From assembly GCF_000725345.1 (NCBI RefSeq), contig NZ_CP008852.1, positions 2,075,693 through 2,139,692 on the forward strand: DNA of 64,000 nucleotides, read 5' to 3'. Positions 1 through 13,793 of this stretch are shown here, in pieces. Source of the stretch: Pelosinus sp. UFO1 (GTDB taxonomy: Bacteria; Bacillota; Negativicutes; DSM-13327). The notes beneath the pieces were generated by a model. That model had not been told where the DNA came from and ran no database searches. It was given only the letters and a program-made list of their open reading frames with translations. Numbering within the stretch: position 1 is the first letter of the stretch; every line of letters starts with the position of its first letter. Made by a program: the position numbers and the translations under genes.

Positions 1-154
<154 letters not shown>

Positions 155-292
155 TGGAGATTTGAATCATTGAAATACATGGTTCTAATCCAAGGTCGAC
201 ACATCTGGCATTATATACTAGACGGAGCTTATGTGCTTGCTGTAGTATTACAACCTACTTACATTGATTAGTTTTGAGGGAATACCTCAAAT

Positions 293-369
<77 letters not shown>

Positions 370-432
370 TTATTTTGTTGTTTTGATTCGAGGTAACTCG
401 GATTTTTTTAAACGAAAAATGGATTTTTATAC

Positions 433-508
433 GGGGAATTAGCTCAGCTGGGAGAGCACCTGCCTTGCACGCAGGGGGTCAACGGTTCGATCCCGTTATT
501 CTCCACCA
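433..508 (+). tRNA. tRNA-Ala (UGC anticodon)
   Basis: This is a 76-nt cloverleaf with acceptor strands GGGGAAT and ATTCTCC and an encoded CCA. The anticodon loop CTTGCAC gives TGC, and the T arm GGTTCGATCCC is intact. It is the second tRNA of the 16S-23S spacer, and a boxA-like stretch (TTCTTTGAAAACT) follows directly. Confidence 0.97.
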
Positions 509-521
509 TTTATGTTCTTTG

Positions 522-540
522 AAAACTGCACAGAAGAAAG
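522..540 (+). other. 5' strand of 23S precursor processing stem
   Basis: These 19 nt are complementary, with a single mismatch, to 3748-3766 on the other side of the 23S gene. In bacterial rrn operons the sequences flanking 23S pair into a long stem that RNase III-class enzymes cut. The complementarity is read directly; its use as a processing stem follows from known rrn biology. Confidence 0.7.
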
Positions 541-659
541 CAAAGTAATAATTCTAATAGCAATATTAGGGTGATTACCGAGCATGTTAGGATTTTTTTA
601 ATGTGTATTTCGGCGTTAAAACCGAATATACCACCAACTAAAGGTTGGCAAGAAGCTGT

Positions 660-743
660 CAGATGCGAGGCGGAGCGAGGACAAGAGTGAGTCGTACTTC
701 TGTACGTCGAACGAATGCCCACAGCGACAACGAAGCAGATGAC
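660..743 (+). repeat. Spacer repeat element, copy A (16S-23S spacer)
   Basis: This ~85-nt stretch resembles 3825-3910 in the 23S-5S spacer. Shared blocks include GCGAGGAC/ACGAGGAC near the 5' side, a central GTAC-GTACGT core, AACG(A)ATGCCC/GAACGCCC, and GCAGATG at the 3' end. It is nested in an inverted repeat: GCTGTCA at 655-661 pairs with TGACAGC at 751-757, and the core CGTAC-TTCT-GTACG (693-706) is itself a hairpin. It has no coding capacity. Its origin and role are unknown to me. Confidence 0.6.
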
Positions 744-775
744 TGTTTATTGACAGCCGACTATTAGTGTGACTA

Positions 776-3706
<2,931 letters not shown>

Positions 3707-3712
3707 AATTTA

Positions 3713-3733
3713 GTTAGTAGCGCAGCTACTAAC
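3713..3733 (+). other. Small hairpin just after 23S
   Basis: An 8-bp perfect stem, GTTAGTAG pairing with CTACTAAC, lies with a 5-nt loop a few bases past the 23S 3' end. There is no U-run, so it is more likely part of precursor folding than a terminator. Confidence 0.4.
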
Positions 3734-3747
3734 GACTAACATGCAGT

Positions 3748-3766
3748 CTTTCTTCTGTGAAGTTTT
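3748..3766 (+). other. 3' strand of 23S precursor processing stem
   Basis: This pairs with 522-540 over 19 nt with one mismatch. Together the two strands would bring the ends of pre-23S together for RNase III-like cleavage. Confidence 0.7.
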
Positions 3767-3824
3767 GAAGGAACATATATTTTATATGTATGTACCTTTA
3801 TGGAATAGATTGATTAGAATGGCA

Positions 3825-3910
3825 CAGCTGCTAGGCGTGACGAGGACGTGAAGTGAACAGTACTACAGTACGTGAACTGAACGCCCGCAGAAACAACAAC
3901 GCAGATGGGG
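3825..3910 (+). repeat. Spacer repeat element, copy B (23S-5S spacer)
   Basis: This stretch shows about two-thirds identity by eye to copy A at 660-743. It starts CAGCTGCTAGGCG, has the core AGTACTACAGTACGTG and ends CAACGCAGATGGGG. The centre can fold through GTAC/GTAC pairing. No further copy was noticed in the window. It may be a short dispersed palindromic element or a structured precursor spacer. Confidence 0.6.
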
Positions 3911-3944
3911 TATTATAAGCAATCGGACCATTTAAAAACTTTAA

Positions 3945-4061
3945 TCCGGTGACGATAGCTAAGGGGTTCCACCTGTTCCCATACCGAACACAGTAGTTAA
4001 GCCCTTATACGCCGAAAGTACTTGGTTGGAAACGGCCTGGGAGGATAGGTAGTTGCCGGTT
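3945..4061 (+). rRNA. rrf: 5S ribosomal RNA
   Basis: This is about 116 nt long. The central block CCACCTGTTCCCATACCGAACAC is the conserved 5S loop region, and the ends TCCGGT and GCCGGTTA pair as the terminal helix. It follows 23S and precedes tRNA-Asn in the same operon. The ends are approximate to within 1-2 nt. Confidence 0.95.
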
Positions 4062-4065
4062 ATAT

Positions 4066-4141
4066 TCCTGGATAGCTCAGTTGGTAGAGCAATCGGCTGT
4101 TAACCGATCGGTCGTAGGTTCGAGTCCTACTTCAGGAGCCA
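4066..4141 (+). tRNA. tRNA-Asn (GUU anticodon)
   Basis: This is a 76-nt cloverleaf with acceptor TCCTGGA pairing with TTCAGGA (one G-U pair) and an encoded CCA. The anticodon loop CTGTTAA gives GTT. It sits only 4-5 nt after 5S and before the operon terminator, so it is the last gene of the rrn transcript. Confidence 0.97.
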
Positions 4142-4148
4142 TTTTCAT

Positions 4149-4187
4149 AAAAACGTCATTCATTTCTGTGAATGACGTTTTTATTTT
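4149..4187 (+). terminator. Rho-independent terminator of the rrn operon
   Basis: A perfect 14-bp stem, AAAAACGTCATTCA pairing with TGAATGACGTTTTT, has a 6-nt loop (TTTCTG) and runs into a T-rich tail. It lies 7 nt after tRNA-Asn. Confidence 0.93.
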
Positions 4188-4344
4188 AGTGATGGAGAAT
4201 TTTTTAGTTTGATAATTACTTTATTTAATAATAAAACTTAATAAACATGAAAATAGTGTATACAATATACAAAGTATTATAGACATTTATCTAGTGATTA
4301 TTTATACTATTATAAGAAAATAGTCTCGATTGGAGGAGTTATAT

Positions 4345-5844
4345 ATGTTAAAAGAAACTGAAGTCGTAAAAATAAGACGTAAAGTATTATCGGAAATTGC
4401 TAAACTCACATTTGCTGGGGAATTAGATAAACATAATATTGTAGATATTTTAGACGGTATTGTTACTGAGGATGGTCCAAGATATCGTTGTTGTGTTCAT
4501 AAAGAACGTGCAATCGTTAAGGATCGTGTAAAGTTTATTATGGCGCAACCACTTGATATTGGAATTACTGAAGCTGCTACAAATGCTCTAAATGGTCAAA
4601 TTGCAGATATGCCAATCCTCAATATTATGCCGGAAGCTTGTGATCAATGCCCTATTGATACTTTTTTTATAACAAATGCCTGTCGTAATTGCGTTGCTCA
4701 TAACTGCATCGCAAGTTGTCCCAAAAGGGCTATTACAGTTGTGCAAAATCAAGCATATATTGATAAAACAAGATGCGTAGAGTGTGGTTTATGCAAGAAA
4801 TCTTGCATGTATGGGGCCATTGTTGAAATTACACGTCCTTGCGAAAGGGCATGTGATATTGGAGCCATTAAAGCAGATAAAGAACGCAGAGCAGTCATTG
4901 ATTATGATAAATGTGTTCAATGTGGCGGATGTAAAGTTGCATGTCCTTTTGGTGCGATTACGGAGCAAAGTTTTATTGTTCAATTAATTCAGCAAATGAA
5001 AGCGAATAAGCGAGTATATGCTATCTTGGCACCTGCTTTCATTAGTCAATTTGGCATGAAAGTTAAACCAATTCAAGTAATAAATGCATTAAAAAAGATC
5101 GGTTTTTATGATGTTCAGGAAGTTTCTTTTGGTGCAGATATTGTCACCTTAGAGGAGGCAAAAGAATTTGCGGGCACAGTGCCAGAAAAACAAGCATTCA
5201 TGACAACATCTTGTTGTCCAGCATTTGTCGGTATGGTTAATAACCATTTACCACAGCTTAAGGAGTATATATCAACAACCGTATCGCCAATGGTCGCTTC
5301 TGGTAAGGTAATCAAGGAAGCTGATCCTGAAGCAGTTGTTGTATTTATAGGACCATGTGTTGCTAAAAAAATGGAAGCTCGGCAATATCCTGATATTATT
5401 GATTTTGTTCTTACTTTTGAAGAAACAGAAGCTTTATTTGCTGGTTATGGTATTTCACCTGCTGACATGATTGAAACTGAGTTTGCAACAACGGCTTCTC
5501 GCGATGGCAATGCGTTTGCAAGAGCTGGAGGCGTGGTACAGGCTGTAATTGACGCGGCAGAAAAACTAGCTCCTGATTTACAGGTAAAGCCTCATAGAGC
5601 AGAAGGATTGCAAAATTGTAAAGTAGCCTTATTGCAGATGAAAGCTGGCAAGATCGATGCTAACTTTTTTGAGGGGATGGCGTGTAATGGTGGATGTGTT
5701 GGTGGGCCAGGAATTTTAATTGATACGCGTGTTAGTACAAAAGCGGTTGATAATTTTGCTGCGTCATCAAGTATGGTTAATGCAGTAGAAAATCAAAAAG
5801 CAATTGATGATAGTAAAAAGGATATACATTGGCATAAAAAGTAA
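4345..5844 (+). CDS. [FeFe] hydrogenase, group B-like
   Basis: A monomeric iron-only hydrogenase that interconverts protons and H2 with ferredoxin-type electron carriers in the cytoplasm. About 499 residues. The N-terminal third is Cys-rich, with several 4Fe-4S motifs (CDQC; CRNC..CIASCP; CVECGLCKKSC; CVQCGGCKVACP). The H-cluster signatures follow: TTSCCPAF (~287-294), GPCVAKKME (~336-344) and GMACNGGCVGG (~444-454). The GPCVAKK form and the N-terminal Cys arrangement suggest group B rather than the classical fermentative group A; that assignment is by pattern only. The ATG at 4345 is chosen over a TTG at 4330 because GGAGGAG (4332-4338) is correctly spaced for it. Monocistronic, immediately after the rrn operon, with no maturation genes (HydEFG) in the window. 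Confidence 0.93.
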   Translation: MLKETEVVKIRRKVLSEIAKLTFAGELDKHNIVDILDGIVTEDGPRYRCCVHKERAIVKDRVKFIMAQPLDIGITEAATNALNGQIADMPILNIMPEACDQCPIDTFFITNACRNCVAHNCIASCPKRAITVVQNQAYIDKTRCVECGLCKKSCMYGAIVEITRPCERACDIGAIKADKERRAVIDYDKCVQCGGCKVACPFGAITEQSFIVQLIQQMKANKRVYAILAPAFISQFGMKVKPIQVINALKKIGFYDVQEVSFGADIVTLEEAKEFAGTVPEKQAFMTTSCCPAFVGMVNNHLPQLKEYISTTVSPMVASGKVIKEADPEAVVVFIGPCVAKKMEARQYPDIIDFVLTFEETEALFAGYGISPADMIETEFATTASRDGNAFARAGGVVQAVIDAAEKLAPDLQVKPHRAEGLQNCKVALLQMKAGKIDANFFEGMACNGGCVGGPGILIDTRVSTKAVDNFAASSSMVNAVENQKAIDDSKKDIHWHKK

Positions 5845-5918
5845 TAAGATAAAATCCTCAGCGTTATTTTTGTTCTTGTTCGTCTATAAAACGTTCCTTA
5901 TACCTAATGAGTAGGCAA

Positions 5919-5948
5919 GGTTCATGGAATTGAAATTCCTTATGAACC
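5919..5948 (+). terminator. Hairpin after the hydrogenase gene, possible terminator
   Basis: GGTTCATGGAAT (5919-5930) pairs with ATTCC-TT-ATGAACC (5935-5948) across a TGAA loop with a two-base bulge. The downstream tract CTAATTTTATC is only moderately T-rich, so terminator function is uncertain. Confidence 0.4.
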
Positions 5949-6040
5949 CTAATTTTATCTGATGTAGATACTTTACTAAAAGTGTATACTTGTGCTAAAA
6001 TTATTTCTGATTCATATTGGTTGAGGGGAGAAAAGAATAT

Positions 6041-6778
6041 ATGTCAGGACACTCAAAATGGGCTAATATTAAACATAAAAAAGGTAAAATGGATGCAATA
6101 CGTGGTAAAGTTACTACTAAAATTGGCCGGGAGCTTACTGTAGCAGCACGCTTGGGTGGAGCTGATCCTACGGGTAATATGCGGTTGAAATTAGCTTTAC
6201 AAAAAGCGAAAGAAAATAATATTCCAAAGGATAATATTCAACGTGCGATTCAAAAGGGGTTGGGCTCTTTAGATGGAAGTAATTATGAGGAGCTAGTTTA
6301 TGAAGGATACGGTCCCGCTGGTGTTGCTGTAATGGTAGAAGTTATGACGGATAATCGTAACCGAACAGCCGCAGATGTTCGCCATTTATTTTCAAAATAT
6401 GGCGGTAACTTAGGGGAATCTGGTTGTGTTTCTTGGATGTTTAATAAAAAAGGATTATTTGTCGTTGAAAAAGAAACAGGCGTTGATGAAGAAGAACTGA
6501 TGATGCTATCACTTGAAGCTGGTGCAGATGATTTTAAAGTTGAAGAAAATGAATTTGAGATTACAATTGCTCCAACTCTTTTTTATCAACTTCAAGAAAT
6601 TCTTGAGAAGAATAATATAAAGGTATCAGTTGCTGAAGTAACGATGATACCTGAGACTACCATGGCATTGACTGGTGATGATGCCACTAAGATGATGAAA
6701 TTAATGGATGCACTGGAAGATCATGATGATGTACAAGAAGTATATGCAAATTTTGACATTCCAGAGGATTTAATGTAA
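6041..6778 (+). CDS. yebC: YebC/PmpR (TACO1) family protein
   Basis: A YebC-family protein of 245 residues. Family members are associated with translation of difficult sequences such as polyproline and, in some bacteria, were described as DNA-binding regulators. The N-terminus [19 protein letters not shown] and the [12 protein letters not shown] and [15 protein letters not shown] blocks are family hallmarks; the acidic C-terminus ([19 protein letters not shown]) is also typical. The start at 6041 follows TTGAGGGGAG; an upstream in-frame start at 6017 would add eight atypical residues. In many Firmicutes this gene lies before ruvCAB, as it does here. Confidence 0.95.
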   Translation: MSGHSKWANIKHKKGKMDAIRGKVTTKIGRELTVAARLGGADPTGNMRLKLALQKAKENNIPKDNIQRAIQKGLGSLDGSNYEELVYEGYGPAGVAVMVEVMTDNRNRTAADVRHLFSKYGGNLGESGCVSWMFNKKGLFVVEKETGVDEEELMMLSLEAGADDFKVEENEFEITIAPTLFYQLQEILEKNNIKVSVAEVTMIPETTMALTGDDATKMMKLMDALEDHDDVQEVYANFDIPEDLM

Positions 6779-6864
6779 TTTTAAAAATACTGGTAGTAGG
6801 GATGTATAGTTTATTTGATTTCGGGTAATAATGTTGGCAATAGGAAGATGAGGAGTTGCTTTCA

Positions 6865-7440
6865 TTGCTATCATTTAAGAAGTTTAATAAAAGGTATGCC
6901 TTACTATTTGCGGGTTTACTCCTAGCAATAGGAATATCAGTATATTATGTTAGTTACTTGTCTTTTTTGGATAAGGACAATCTAATTATCCCTCAAGAAA
7001 CTGAGGTTAGTAAACAAGATAGTAAAATCAAAATAAGCGCTGATACAGATATAGTGCAAAAAATTACTTATCTAAAATGTAATGATGAGGAAATTTTGCA
7101 AACCAAACCTACTGAAAATCTAGTGGGACTAAATATCTATCAATTAAAGAAGGTTTATCAAGGGTGGGAAATTGATAAATTTGATACGAATGAAGTAAAT
7201 ATGACACTTAAGGTTGACAGCTATTGCCGTGAACATGCGAATAACGTTTTTATTGGTGTACATGATGGACATGTAGCTGTTTTTTATGGAAAACCGGGTT
7301 ACAAACCGATTGTCAAAGAAACTACTTCCATCCAGGTTAATAAGCTAATGCCGCAAGATGTTGAGGATTTGCAACATGGTATGGTTGTTCAATCGAAAGA
7401 GGAATTATTGCGAACTTTGGAAGGAATGCAGTCAAGATGA
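6865..7440 (+). CDS. BofC-like sporulation-associated membrane-anchored protein
   Basis: About 191 residues with an N-terminal transmembrane segment (residues ~10-32) and an extracytoplasmic domain. The segment with FIGVHDGHVAVFYG, followed by a C-terminal helical piece (MPQDVEDLQHGMVVQSKEEL), resembles the C-terminal domain of BofC. In Bacillus BofC is a forespore protein that affects SpoIVB-dependent sigma-K signalling. The TTG at 6865 is chosen because GAGGAG ends nine bases upstream; a TTG at 6856 is in frame but overlaps that site. Family assignment is by recognition of the C-terminal pattern; whether the same pathway exists here is not known. Confidence 0.7.
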   Translation: MLSFKKFNKRYALLFAGLLLAIGISVYYVSYLSFLDKDNLIIPQETEVSKQDSKIKISADTDIVQKITYLKCNDEEILQTKPTENLVGLNIYQLKKVYQGWEIDKFDTNEVNMTLKVDSYCREHANNVFIGVHDGHVAVFYGKPGYKPIVKETTSIQVNKLMPQDVEDLQHGMVVQSKEELLRTLEGMQSR

Positions 7441-7501
7441 GAGTTAGTATTATTATATCTTGATTTTATAAAGAATGACTAAGGCTTCTACTTCTATTTA
7501 G

Positions 7502-7535
7502 AGACTTGGCACACGCCAAGTCTTTTCTTATTTTA
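7502..7535 (+). terminator. Rho-independent terminator after the bofC-like gene
   Basis: A 9-bp perfect stem AGACTTGGC/GCCAAGTCT has an ACAC loop and is followed by TTTTCTTATTTTA. It separates the bofC-like gene from ruvC. Confidence 0.88.
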
Positions 7536-7601
7536 TTAGCAAAAAAGGAATCGTAAGTACAGTCGTCGAAATACTAAAAGTTGACAAGGGAGGCTATTTT
7601 T

Positions 7602-8195
7602 ATGTTAGCGTTAGGAATTGATCCAGGTACGGCGATTTGTGGTTATGGAGTAGTAAGTTTAGAAGGAAGTCATCTTAAGGCATTGGATTATGGAGCTATT
7701 GAGACAAGTTCTAAGCTTAGTGTAGAGCAACGCTTAGTGATTATTCATCGTGAAATTGATGCACTTATAAAGAAATATAAGCCTGATGTAATGGGTGTTG
7801 AAATGCTTTTTTTCAATAAAAATGTACGAACTGCGATGACGGTTGCACAAGCTCGAGGTGTTATTTTACTTGCGGCGGCTCAAAATGCTGTTAAGTTGGT
7901 GGAATTTACGCCTTTACAAGTAAAACAGGCAGTTGTCGGGTATGGAAAAGCTGAGAAAGAACAGGTAATCTATATGACTCAACGGTTATTAAACTTGCCT
8001 TCTAAACCACATCCTGATGATGTGGCAGATGCTTTAGCAGTTGCGATTTGTACAACACACTGTAGTAATATGAGGCAGGAATTAGTTTGTAGTAATGTAC
8101 TAGACCAAAGCAAACGAACTAGTCGTGCATTTTTGAAATCAAGATTAGGTATAAAATCAAACGCAGAAAATAAAGTATGGGGAAATAAAATATGA
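7602..8195 (+). CDS. ruvC: Holliday junction endonuclease RuvC
   Basis: RuvC resolves Holliday junctions by symmetrical nicking, acting with RuvAB branch migration. The RNase H-like fold begins at LGIDPGTAICGYGVV with the first catalytic Asp. The catalytic Glu is in VEMLFF, and the final acidic pair is in HPDDVADALAVAIC. The basic stretch KQAVVGYGKAEKEQV is also characteristic. At 197 residues it is about 25 longer than E. coli RuvC, because of a basic C-terminal tail (KSRLGIKSNAENK). The ATG at 7602 follows AAGGGAGG. It overlaps ruvA by four bases. Confidence 0.96.
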   Translation: MLALGIDPGTAICGYGVVSLEGSHLKALDYGAIETSSKLSVEQRLVIIHREIDALIKKYKPDVMGVEMLFFNKNVRTAMTVAQARGVILLAAAQNAVKLVEFTPLQVKQAVVGYGKAEKEQVIYMTQRLLNLPSKPHPDDVADALAVAICTTHCSNMRQELVCSNVLDQSKRTSRAFLKSRLGIKSNAENKVWGNKI

Positions 8196-8800
8196 TTGGG
8201 TATGTACGTGGGACAGTATCACATTTAGCAATAGACCATTGTTTCGTTGATGTCCAAGGCATTGGGTATCGGATTTTTATAGCACAGTCTACTCGTCAGA
8301 AAATTTCCGTTGGTGCAGTAGTTTCTTTGTTTACTTATATGTACGTGAGGGAAGATGCTTTACTATTGTATGGATTTTATACGCAAGATGAATATAATTT
8401 ATTTTTACAATTGATGTCAATCACAGGGATTGGCCCCAAAGTTGCTATGGGAATTTTATCTGCAATTGATCCACAGCAGTTCCGTATAGCGATTAGTCAA
8501 AAGAATATTGGGATATTAACAAAACTTCCTGGTATCGGTAAAAAGACAGCAGAAAGAATAATTCTCGAACTAAAAGATAAGATTGGTATTATTACTGAGG
8601 AGGATCTTATTGAAGAGCATGTTTCTAGTGCAACCGCCTTGCCAAGTGATGCTATTGATGAGGTTCTGCAGGCACTATTAGCTTTGGGATATAGTCAGGG
8701 GGAAATACTGCCTATTATCAAGAAGATCGGGAAAAAAGGACAATCTGTAGAAGAGTTGTTAAAATTGGCACTAAGGGAATTCATGGGAGGTAATCGGTAA
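8192..8800 (+). CDS. ruvA: Holliday junction branch migration protein RuvA
   Basis: RuvA binds four-way junctions and recruits RuvB. The 202-residue protein has the N-terminal OB-fold ([12 protein letters not shown]), two helix-hairpin-helix motifs ([13 protein letters not shown] and [13 protein letters not shown]), and a C-terminal domain III ([16 protein letters not shown]) that contacts RuvB. The ATGA overlap with ruvC and the 2-base gap to ruvB indicate translational coupling in one operon. Confidence 0.97.
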   Translation: MIGYVRGTVSHLAIDHCFVDVQGIGYRIFIAQSTRQKISVGAVVSLFTYMYVREDALLLYGFYTQDEYNLFLQLMSITGIGPKVAMGILSAIDPQQFRIAISQKNIGILTKLPGIGKKTAERIILELKDKIGIITEEDLIEEHVSSATALPSDAIDEVLQALLALGYSQGEILPIIKKIGKKGQSVEELLKLALREFMGGNR

Positions 8801-8802
8801 TC

Positions 8803-9819
8803 GTGGAGGAACGAATTGTCGCCGGCAGTGAACAAGATAGTGATACGTGGGAGTATAGCTTAAGACCACGTCGTCTAAATGAATACATAGGGCAGGATAA
8901 AGTTAAAAATAATCTTTCGATATTTGTTCAGGCAGCTCTTTCTCGTGAAGAAGCTTTAGATCATGTATTACTTTATGGACCTCCAGGTCTAGGAAAAACG
9001 ACATTAGCAGGTATTATTGCGAATGAGTTAGGTGTTAACTTTCGAGTGACATCGGGCCCCGCTATTGAACGAGCAGGAGATTTAGCAGCTTTGCTCACTA
9101 ATTTAGGGGAAAATGATGTATTGTTTATTGATGAAATTCATCGTCTTTCAAGACATGTTGAAGAGATCTTGTACTCTGCCATGGAAGACTATGCCTTAGA
9201 TATTATTATTGGAAAAGGTCCTAGTGCAAGATCGATCCGACTAGACTTGGCACCATTTACCTTAATAGGAGCTACAACTAGGGCAGGAGCACTGGCTTCG
9301 CCTCTGAGGGATAGATTTGGTGTAATTTGCCGTCTAGAATACTATACCACTGAAGATTTAAAGTATATTGTAAATCGAACGGCAGAAGTATTGAATGTTG
9401 AGATTGAAGATGGTGGGGCTCTTGAAATTGCAAAAAGATCGCGGGGAACACCTCGAATCGCGAACCGTTTATTAAAAAGAGTAAGGGATTATGCACAAAT
9501 TGCTGGTAATGGTATTATTACTGATATTACAGCTGATAAGGCGCTTGCTATGTTAGAAGTAGATAAATGCGGTCTTGATAAGACAGACCGTAATATGCTG
9601 TTAGCCATAATACAAAACTTTAAAGGTGGACCTGTAGGTCTTGATACCTTAGCAGCTATTATTAGTGAAGAGAACGAAACTATTGAAGATGTGTATGAAC
9701 CTTTTTTATTGCAAATGGGATTTTTACAGCGTACTCCTCGGGGGAGAGTAGCCACACAAAAAGCCTATGAACATCTAGGTATTTTATACAAGGTGGACGA
9801 GCAAGGTAATTTATTATAA
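8803..9819 (+). CDS. ruvB: Holliday junction branch migration ATPase RuvB
   Basis: AAA+ motor of the RuvAB complex, 338 residues. Walker A is GPPGLGKTT (~59-67), Walker B is [10 protein letters not shown], and sensor I is the [10 protein letters not shown] stretch, followed by the LRDRFG arginine-finger region. The C-terminal winged helix contains LGILYKV. A GTG start at 8803, two bases after ruvA, is served by GGGAGG at the end of ruvA. Completes ruvCAB. Confidence 0.98.
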   Translation: MEERIVAGSEQDSDTWEYSLRPRRLNEYIGQDKVKNNLSIFVQAALSREEALDHVLLYGPPGLGKTTLAGIIANELGVNFRVTSGPAIERAGDLAALLTNLGENDVLFIDEIHRLSRHVEEILYSAMEDYALDIIIGKGPSARSIRLDLAPFTLIGATTRAGALASPLRDRFGVICRLEYYTTEDLKYIVNRTAEVLNVEIEDGGALEIAKRSRGTPRIANRLLKRVRDYAQIAGNGIITDITADKALAMLEVDKCGLDKTDRNMLLAIIQNFKGGPVGLDTLAAIISEENETIEDVYEPFLLQMGFLQRTPRGRVATQKAYEHLGILYKVDEQGNLL

Positions 9820-9845
9820 GCCTTACTACTGAAAGGAGTATTATT

Positions 9846-11183
9846 TTGAATTACAAATTCTCTACTATTTTAGTGACACTGCTATTAACAATGACTTTTT
9901 TTATGATGCCTATGTATGGCTACGCCTCAGAAAATAATATTCGGGTCGGAATTTGGTCAAGCCAACGTAATTTATTAATTTCAGCCGATGTTGGTTTTGA
10001 AGTAATGAATGCGGATAACGGTCAATCATTAGGGAAATTTGCAATGAATGAAAAAGCAGTGATTGCATTTAAAGAAAATGAAATTATACTGAATGGCAAA
10101 CGTGTAGATGCTACTAACTTAAGCATTATGAAAATTATAAATGATAAAGAGCACTCAATTGAGGTAAATAAAAAGAAGTATCGTGGTACTATTGATATTC
10201 ATATTACAAATGGTAATACTGGATTGACAGTTGTAAACACATTGCCGATTGAACAATATCTATATGGTGTTATTGCTAAAGAAATTTCCCCCAATTGGCC
10301 TATGGAGGCTATTAAGGCACAGGCGGTTGCAGCTCGTACTTATGCTTTATACAATATGAATAAACATCAACGCGATGGTTATGATGTTTGTGCTACCACT
10401 GACTGTCAAGTTTATGGTGGGAAAGATAGTGAAGCTCCAACGGGAATTAAAGCTGTTGATGCAACCACTGGACAAGTCATTTTGTACAAGGGGAATCCTA
10501 TTGCTGCTTTTTTTCACAGCAGCTCAGGTGGATATACGGAGAATAGTGAAAATGTTTGGGGGACCTATCTGCCTTATTTACGCGGAGTGGTTGATTATGA
10601 CCAAAAGTCTCCTCAATATAGTTGGGAAAAGCAACTGACTCCTAATGAATTAGAAGAAACAATTTCTAGAAGCGGGTACAATATCGGGAAGATAAAAGCG
10701 ATTGGAATTTCACCTTTTACTAATCAACCTATGAAGATAAAAGATCGTGGTGTGTCCGGGAGAGTAAAAGTTATAGAAGTTATTGGAACTACAGGGAGTA
10801 TTGAGTTAACCGGTGAAAAACTACGAAAAATATTATCTTTAAACAGTACTCTGTTTGATATTCATCTTATGGTACCTGTTCAGAAAAGTATAGAATTTCA
10901 AATTGCTGATAACGTAGGTAATCAAAGTAGCAAAAAGGTAGAAATAAACTTACCACCAACAAATGAGAAAGGTTACGTTACAGATAAAGAAGATCTACGT
11001 CGCATTAGTGGGAATCCTAATGAAACAATTGTTATTACTGGTTTTGGCTGGGGGCATGGAATTGGTTTATCCCAATGGGGAGCTAAAGCAATGGCTGAGA
11101 AAGGTCCCCAACAAGATGCTACATATTTTAAAGAGATCTTGAAACACTATTATCAGGACGTTGAGATAAAAAAAGTATTCTAA
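9846..11183 (+). CDS. spoIID: Stage II sporulation protein D (SpoIID/LytB lytic transglycosylase)
   Basis: A membrane-anchored peptidoglycan glycosidase that, with SpoIIP and SpoIIM, drives septal peptidoglycan remodelling during engulfment. 445 residues with an N-terminal signal anchor (~residues 5-25). The SpoIID domain contains [20 protein letters not shown], where the conserved Glu is catalytic in the family, then [27 protein letters not shown], and a C-terminal [23 protein letters not shown] start follows GAAAGGAG. Its position between ruvB and queA is common in this group. In Bacillus it is a sigma-E gene; a promoter of its own would have to lie within ruvB and was not identified. Confidence 0.9.
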   Translation: MNYKFSTILVTLLLTMTFFMMPMYGYASENNIRVGIWSSQRNLLISADVGFEVMNADNGQSLGKFAMNEKAVIAFKENEIILNGKRVDATNLSIMKIINDKEHSIEVNKKKYRGTIDIHITNGNTGLTVVNTLPIEQYLYGVIAKEISPNWPMEAIKAQAVAARTYALYNMNKHQRDGYDVCATTDCQVYGGKDSEAPTGIKAVDATTGQVILYKGNPIAAFFHSSSGGYTENSENVWGTYLPYLRGVVDYDQKSPQYSWEKQLTPNELEETISRSGYNIGKIKAIGISPFTNQPMKIKDRGVSGRVKVIEVIGTTGSIELTGEKLRKILSLNSTLFDIHLMVPVQKSIEFQIADNVGNQSSKKVEINLPPTNEKGYVTDKEDLRRISGNPNETIVITGFGWGHGIGLSQWGAKAMAEKGPQQDATYFKEILKHYYQDVEIKKVF

Positions 11184-11197
11184 AGGAGTTTCATCGA

Positions 11198-12217
11198 ATG
11201 TTGTTATCAGAGTTTGATTATTTTTTACCAGAGGAATTAATTGCTCAACATCCTTGTGAGCCGCGTGATCATTCACGCCTATTAGTTTTAGAAAAAAATA
11301 CAGGTGCTATATCACATCAGCACTTTTTTGATTTACCTCAATATTTGAAAGCTGGTGATACTTTAGTTTTTAATGATACAAAAGTAATTCCAGCAAGATT
11401 GATTGGTACGAAGGCGGAAACAGGTGGAAAGGTAGAGATCTTTTTACTAAATAATAAATCGGGAAATGAATGGGAGGCCTTGGTTAAACCAGGTAAGAAG
11501 GCCAGACCTGGTGCCATCATTATATTTAGTGATTCATTATCATGTGAAATATTGGAATCTACTGATTTTGGAGGACGTGTTGTCCGTTTTATTTTTAAAG
11601 GTATATTTGAAGAAATATTGGATGAATTGGGACAAACCCCCCTGCCTCCATATATTACAGAGCAACTAGCAGATAAAGAAAGGTATCAAACTGTTTATGC
11701 ACGTGAGCGGGGTTCAGCAGCTGCGCCTACAGCTGGCTTGCATTTTACTACTGAGCTAATGAAGCGTATAGAAGATTTGGGAGTACAGTTAGCCTTTGTT
11801 ACTTTGCATGTAGGTTTAGGTACTTTTCGGCCAGTAAATACGGATGATATCACAAATCATGTTATGCATAGAGAATATTATTCTGTATCACCTGAAGCAG
11901 CTCAGCTTATTAATAATACTAAGAAGCAGGGGGGAAGAGTTATAGCTGTAGGTACTACGGCTATTAGAACGTTGGAAACTGCTACAGAGAATGGTATTTT
12001 AGAAGCGAAAAGTGGTTGGACAGAAATATTTATTTATCCAGGGTATAGCTTTAAGATGGTAGATGCGGCAGTGACAAACTTTCATTTGCCAAAGTCTACT
12101 TTATTGATGTTAATTAGTGCCTTAGCTGGAAAGAAAAATGTTTTTAATGCTTACAAAGAAGCTGTTGACCAAAGATATAAGTTCTTTAGTTTTGGGGATG
12201 CCATGCTAATTATATGA
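11198..12217 (+). CDS. queA: S-adenosylmethionine:tRNA ribosyltransferase-isomerase QueA
   Basis: Transfers and isomerises the ribosyl part of SAM onto 7-aminomethyl-7-deazaguanine in tRNA, giving epoxyqueuosine. The 339 residues include [13 protein letters not shown], the active-site region [28 protein letters not shown], and the C-terminal [19 protein letters not shown]. An AAAGGAG site precedes the ATG. It is followed 38 bases later by tgt, which makes its substrate, so the two are a pathway pair. Confidence 0.97.
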   Translation: MLLSEFDYFLPEELIAQHPCEPRDHSRLLVLEKNTGAISHQHFFDLPQYLKAGDTLVFNDTKVIPARLIGTKAETGGKVEIFLLNNKSGNEWEALVKPGKKARPGAIIIFSDSLSCEILESTDFGGRVVRFIFKGIFEEILDELGQTPLPPYITEQLADKERYQTVYARERGSAAAPTAGLHFTTELMKRIEDLGVQLAFVTLHVGLGTFRPVNTDDITNHVMHREYYSVSPEAAQLINNTKKQGGRVIAVGTTAIRTLETATENGILEAKSGWTEIFIYPGYSFKMVDAAVTNFHLPKSTLLMLISALAGKKNVFNAYKEAVDQRYKFFSFGDAMLII

Positions 12218-12240
12218 AATATAAGAATCAATTTTGTTAA

Positions 12241-13368
<1,128 letters not shown>

Positions 13369-13434
13369 GAGGATTTGCGTTTTATATGTGGAATATACTG
13401 TTAAGTGAGTATAAAAATGGGGGGGGAATTTGTA

Positions 13435-13731
13435 ATGCCAGAAATTTCACAAGAAATGATGCAGACACTAGCGGCTTATGGGCCGATTGTTCTGATGGCC
13501 TTAGTTTTTTATTTTATATTGTATCGTCCACAGAAGAAAGAACAACAACGTCGTGCTGATATGCTAAGTAATCTAAAAAAAGGCGATCGTGTAATTGCCG
13601 CAGGTGGTATGTTTGGTACAATTACAGCATTGGATGCTAAAAAAGTTACATTAAAAGTATCAGATAAAATTGAAATAGATTTCTTACGTACTTCTATTCA
13701 ATCTTACCAAAATGATCCTAAAAATGCATAA
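13435..13731 (+). CDS. yajC: Preprotein translocase accessory subunit YajC
   Basis: A small single-span membrane protein of 98 residues associated with SecDF and YidC at the Sec translocon. One transmembrane helix (GPIVLMALVFYFILYRP, ~residues 15-31) is followed by a cytoplasmic domain with KKGDRVIAAGGMFGTI, the family signature. The ATG at 13435 follows a run of eight G residues that serves as the ribosome-binding site. The cognate secDF genes lie 2.6 kb downstream. Confidence 0.95.
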   Translation: MPEISQEMMQTLAAYGPIVLMALVFYFILYRPQKKEQQRRADMLSNLKKGDRVIAAGGMFGTITALDAKKVTLKVSDKIEIDFLRTSIQSYQNDPKNA

Positions 13732-13753
13732 ACATATGATATGCATTTTTTAT
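13720..13753 (+). terminator. Terminator overlapping the end of yajC
   Basis: AAAAATGCAT (13720-13729) pairs with ATGCATTTTT (13741-13750), followed by further T's. The 5' arm contains the last yajC codons, so the stop codon lies within the structure. The stem is A/T-rich, so efficiency is uncertain. Confidence 0.6.
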
Positions 13754-13793
13754 TCCATCTATTAATAGGGAATAATAAAGGCAGGATATATTT

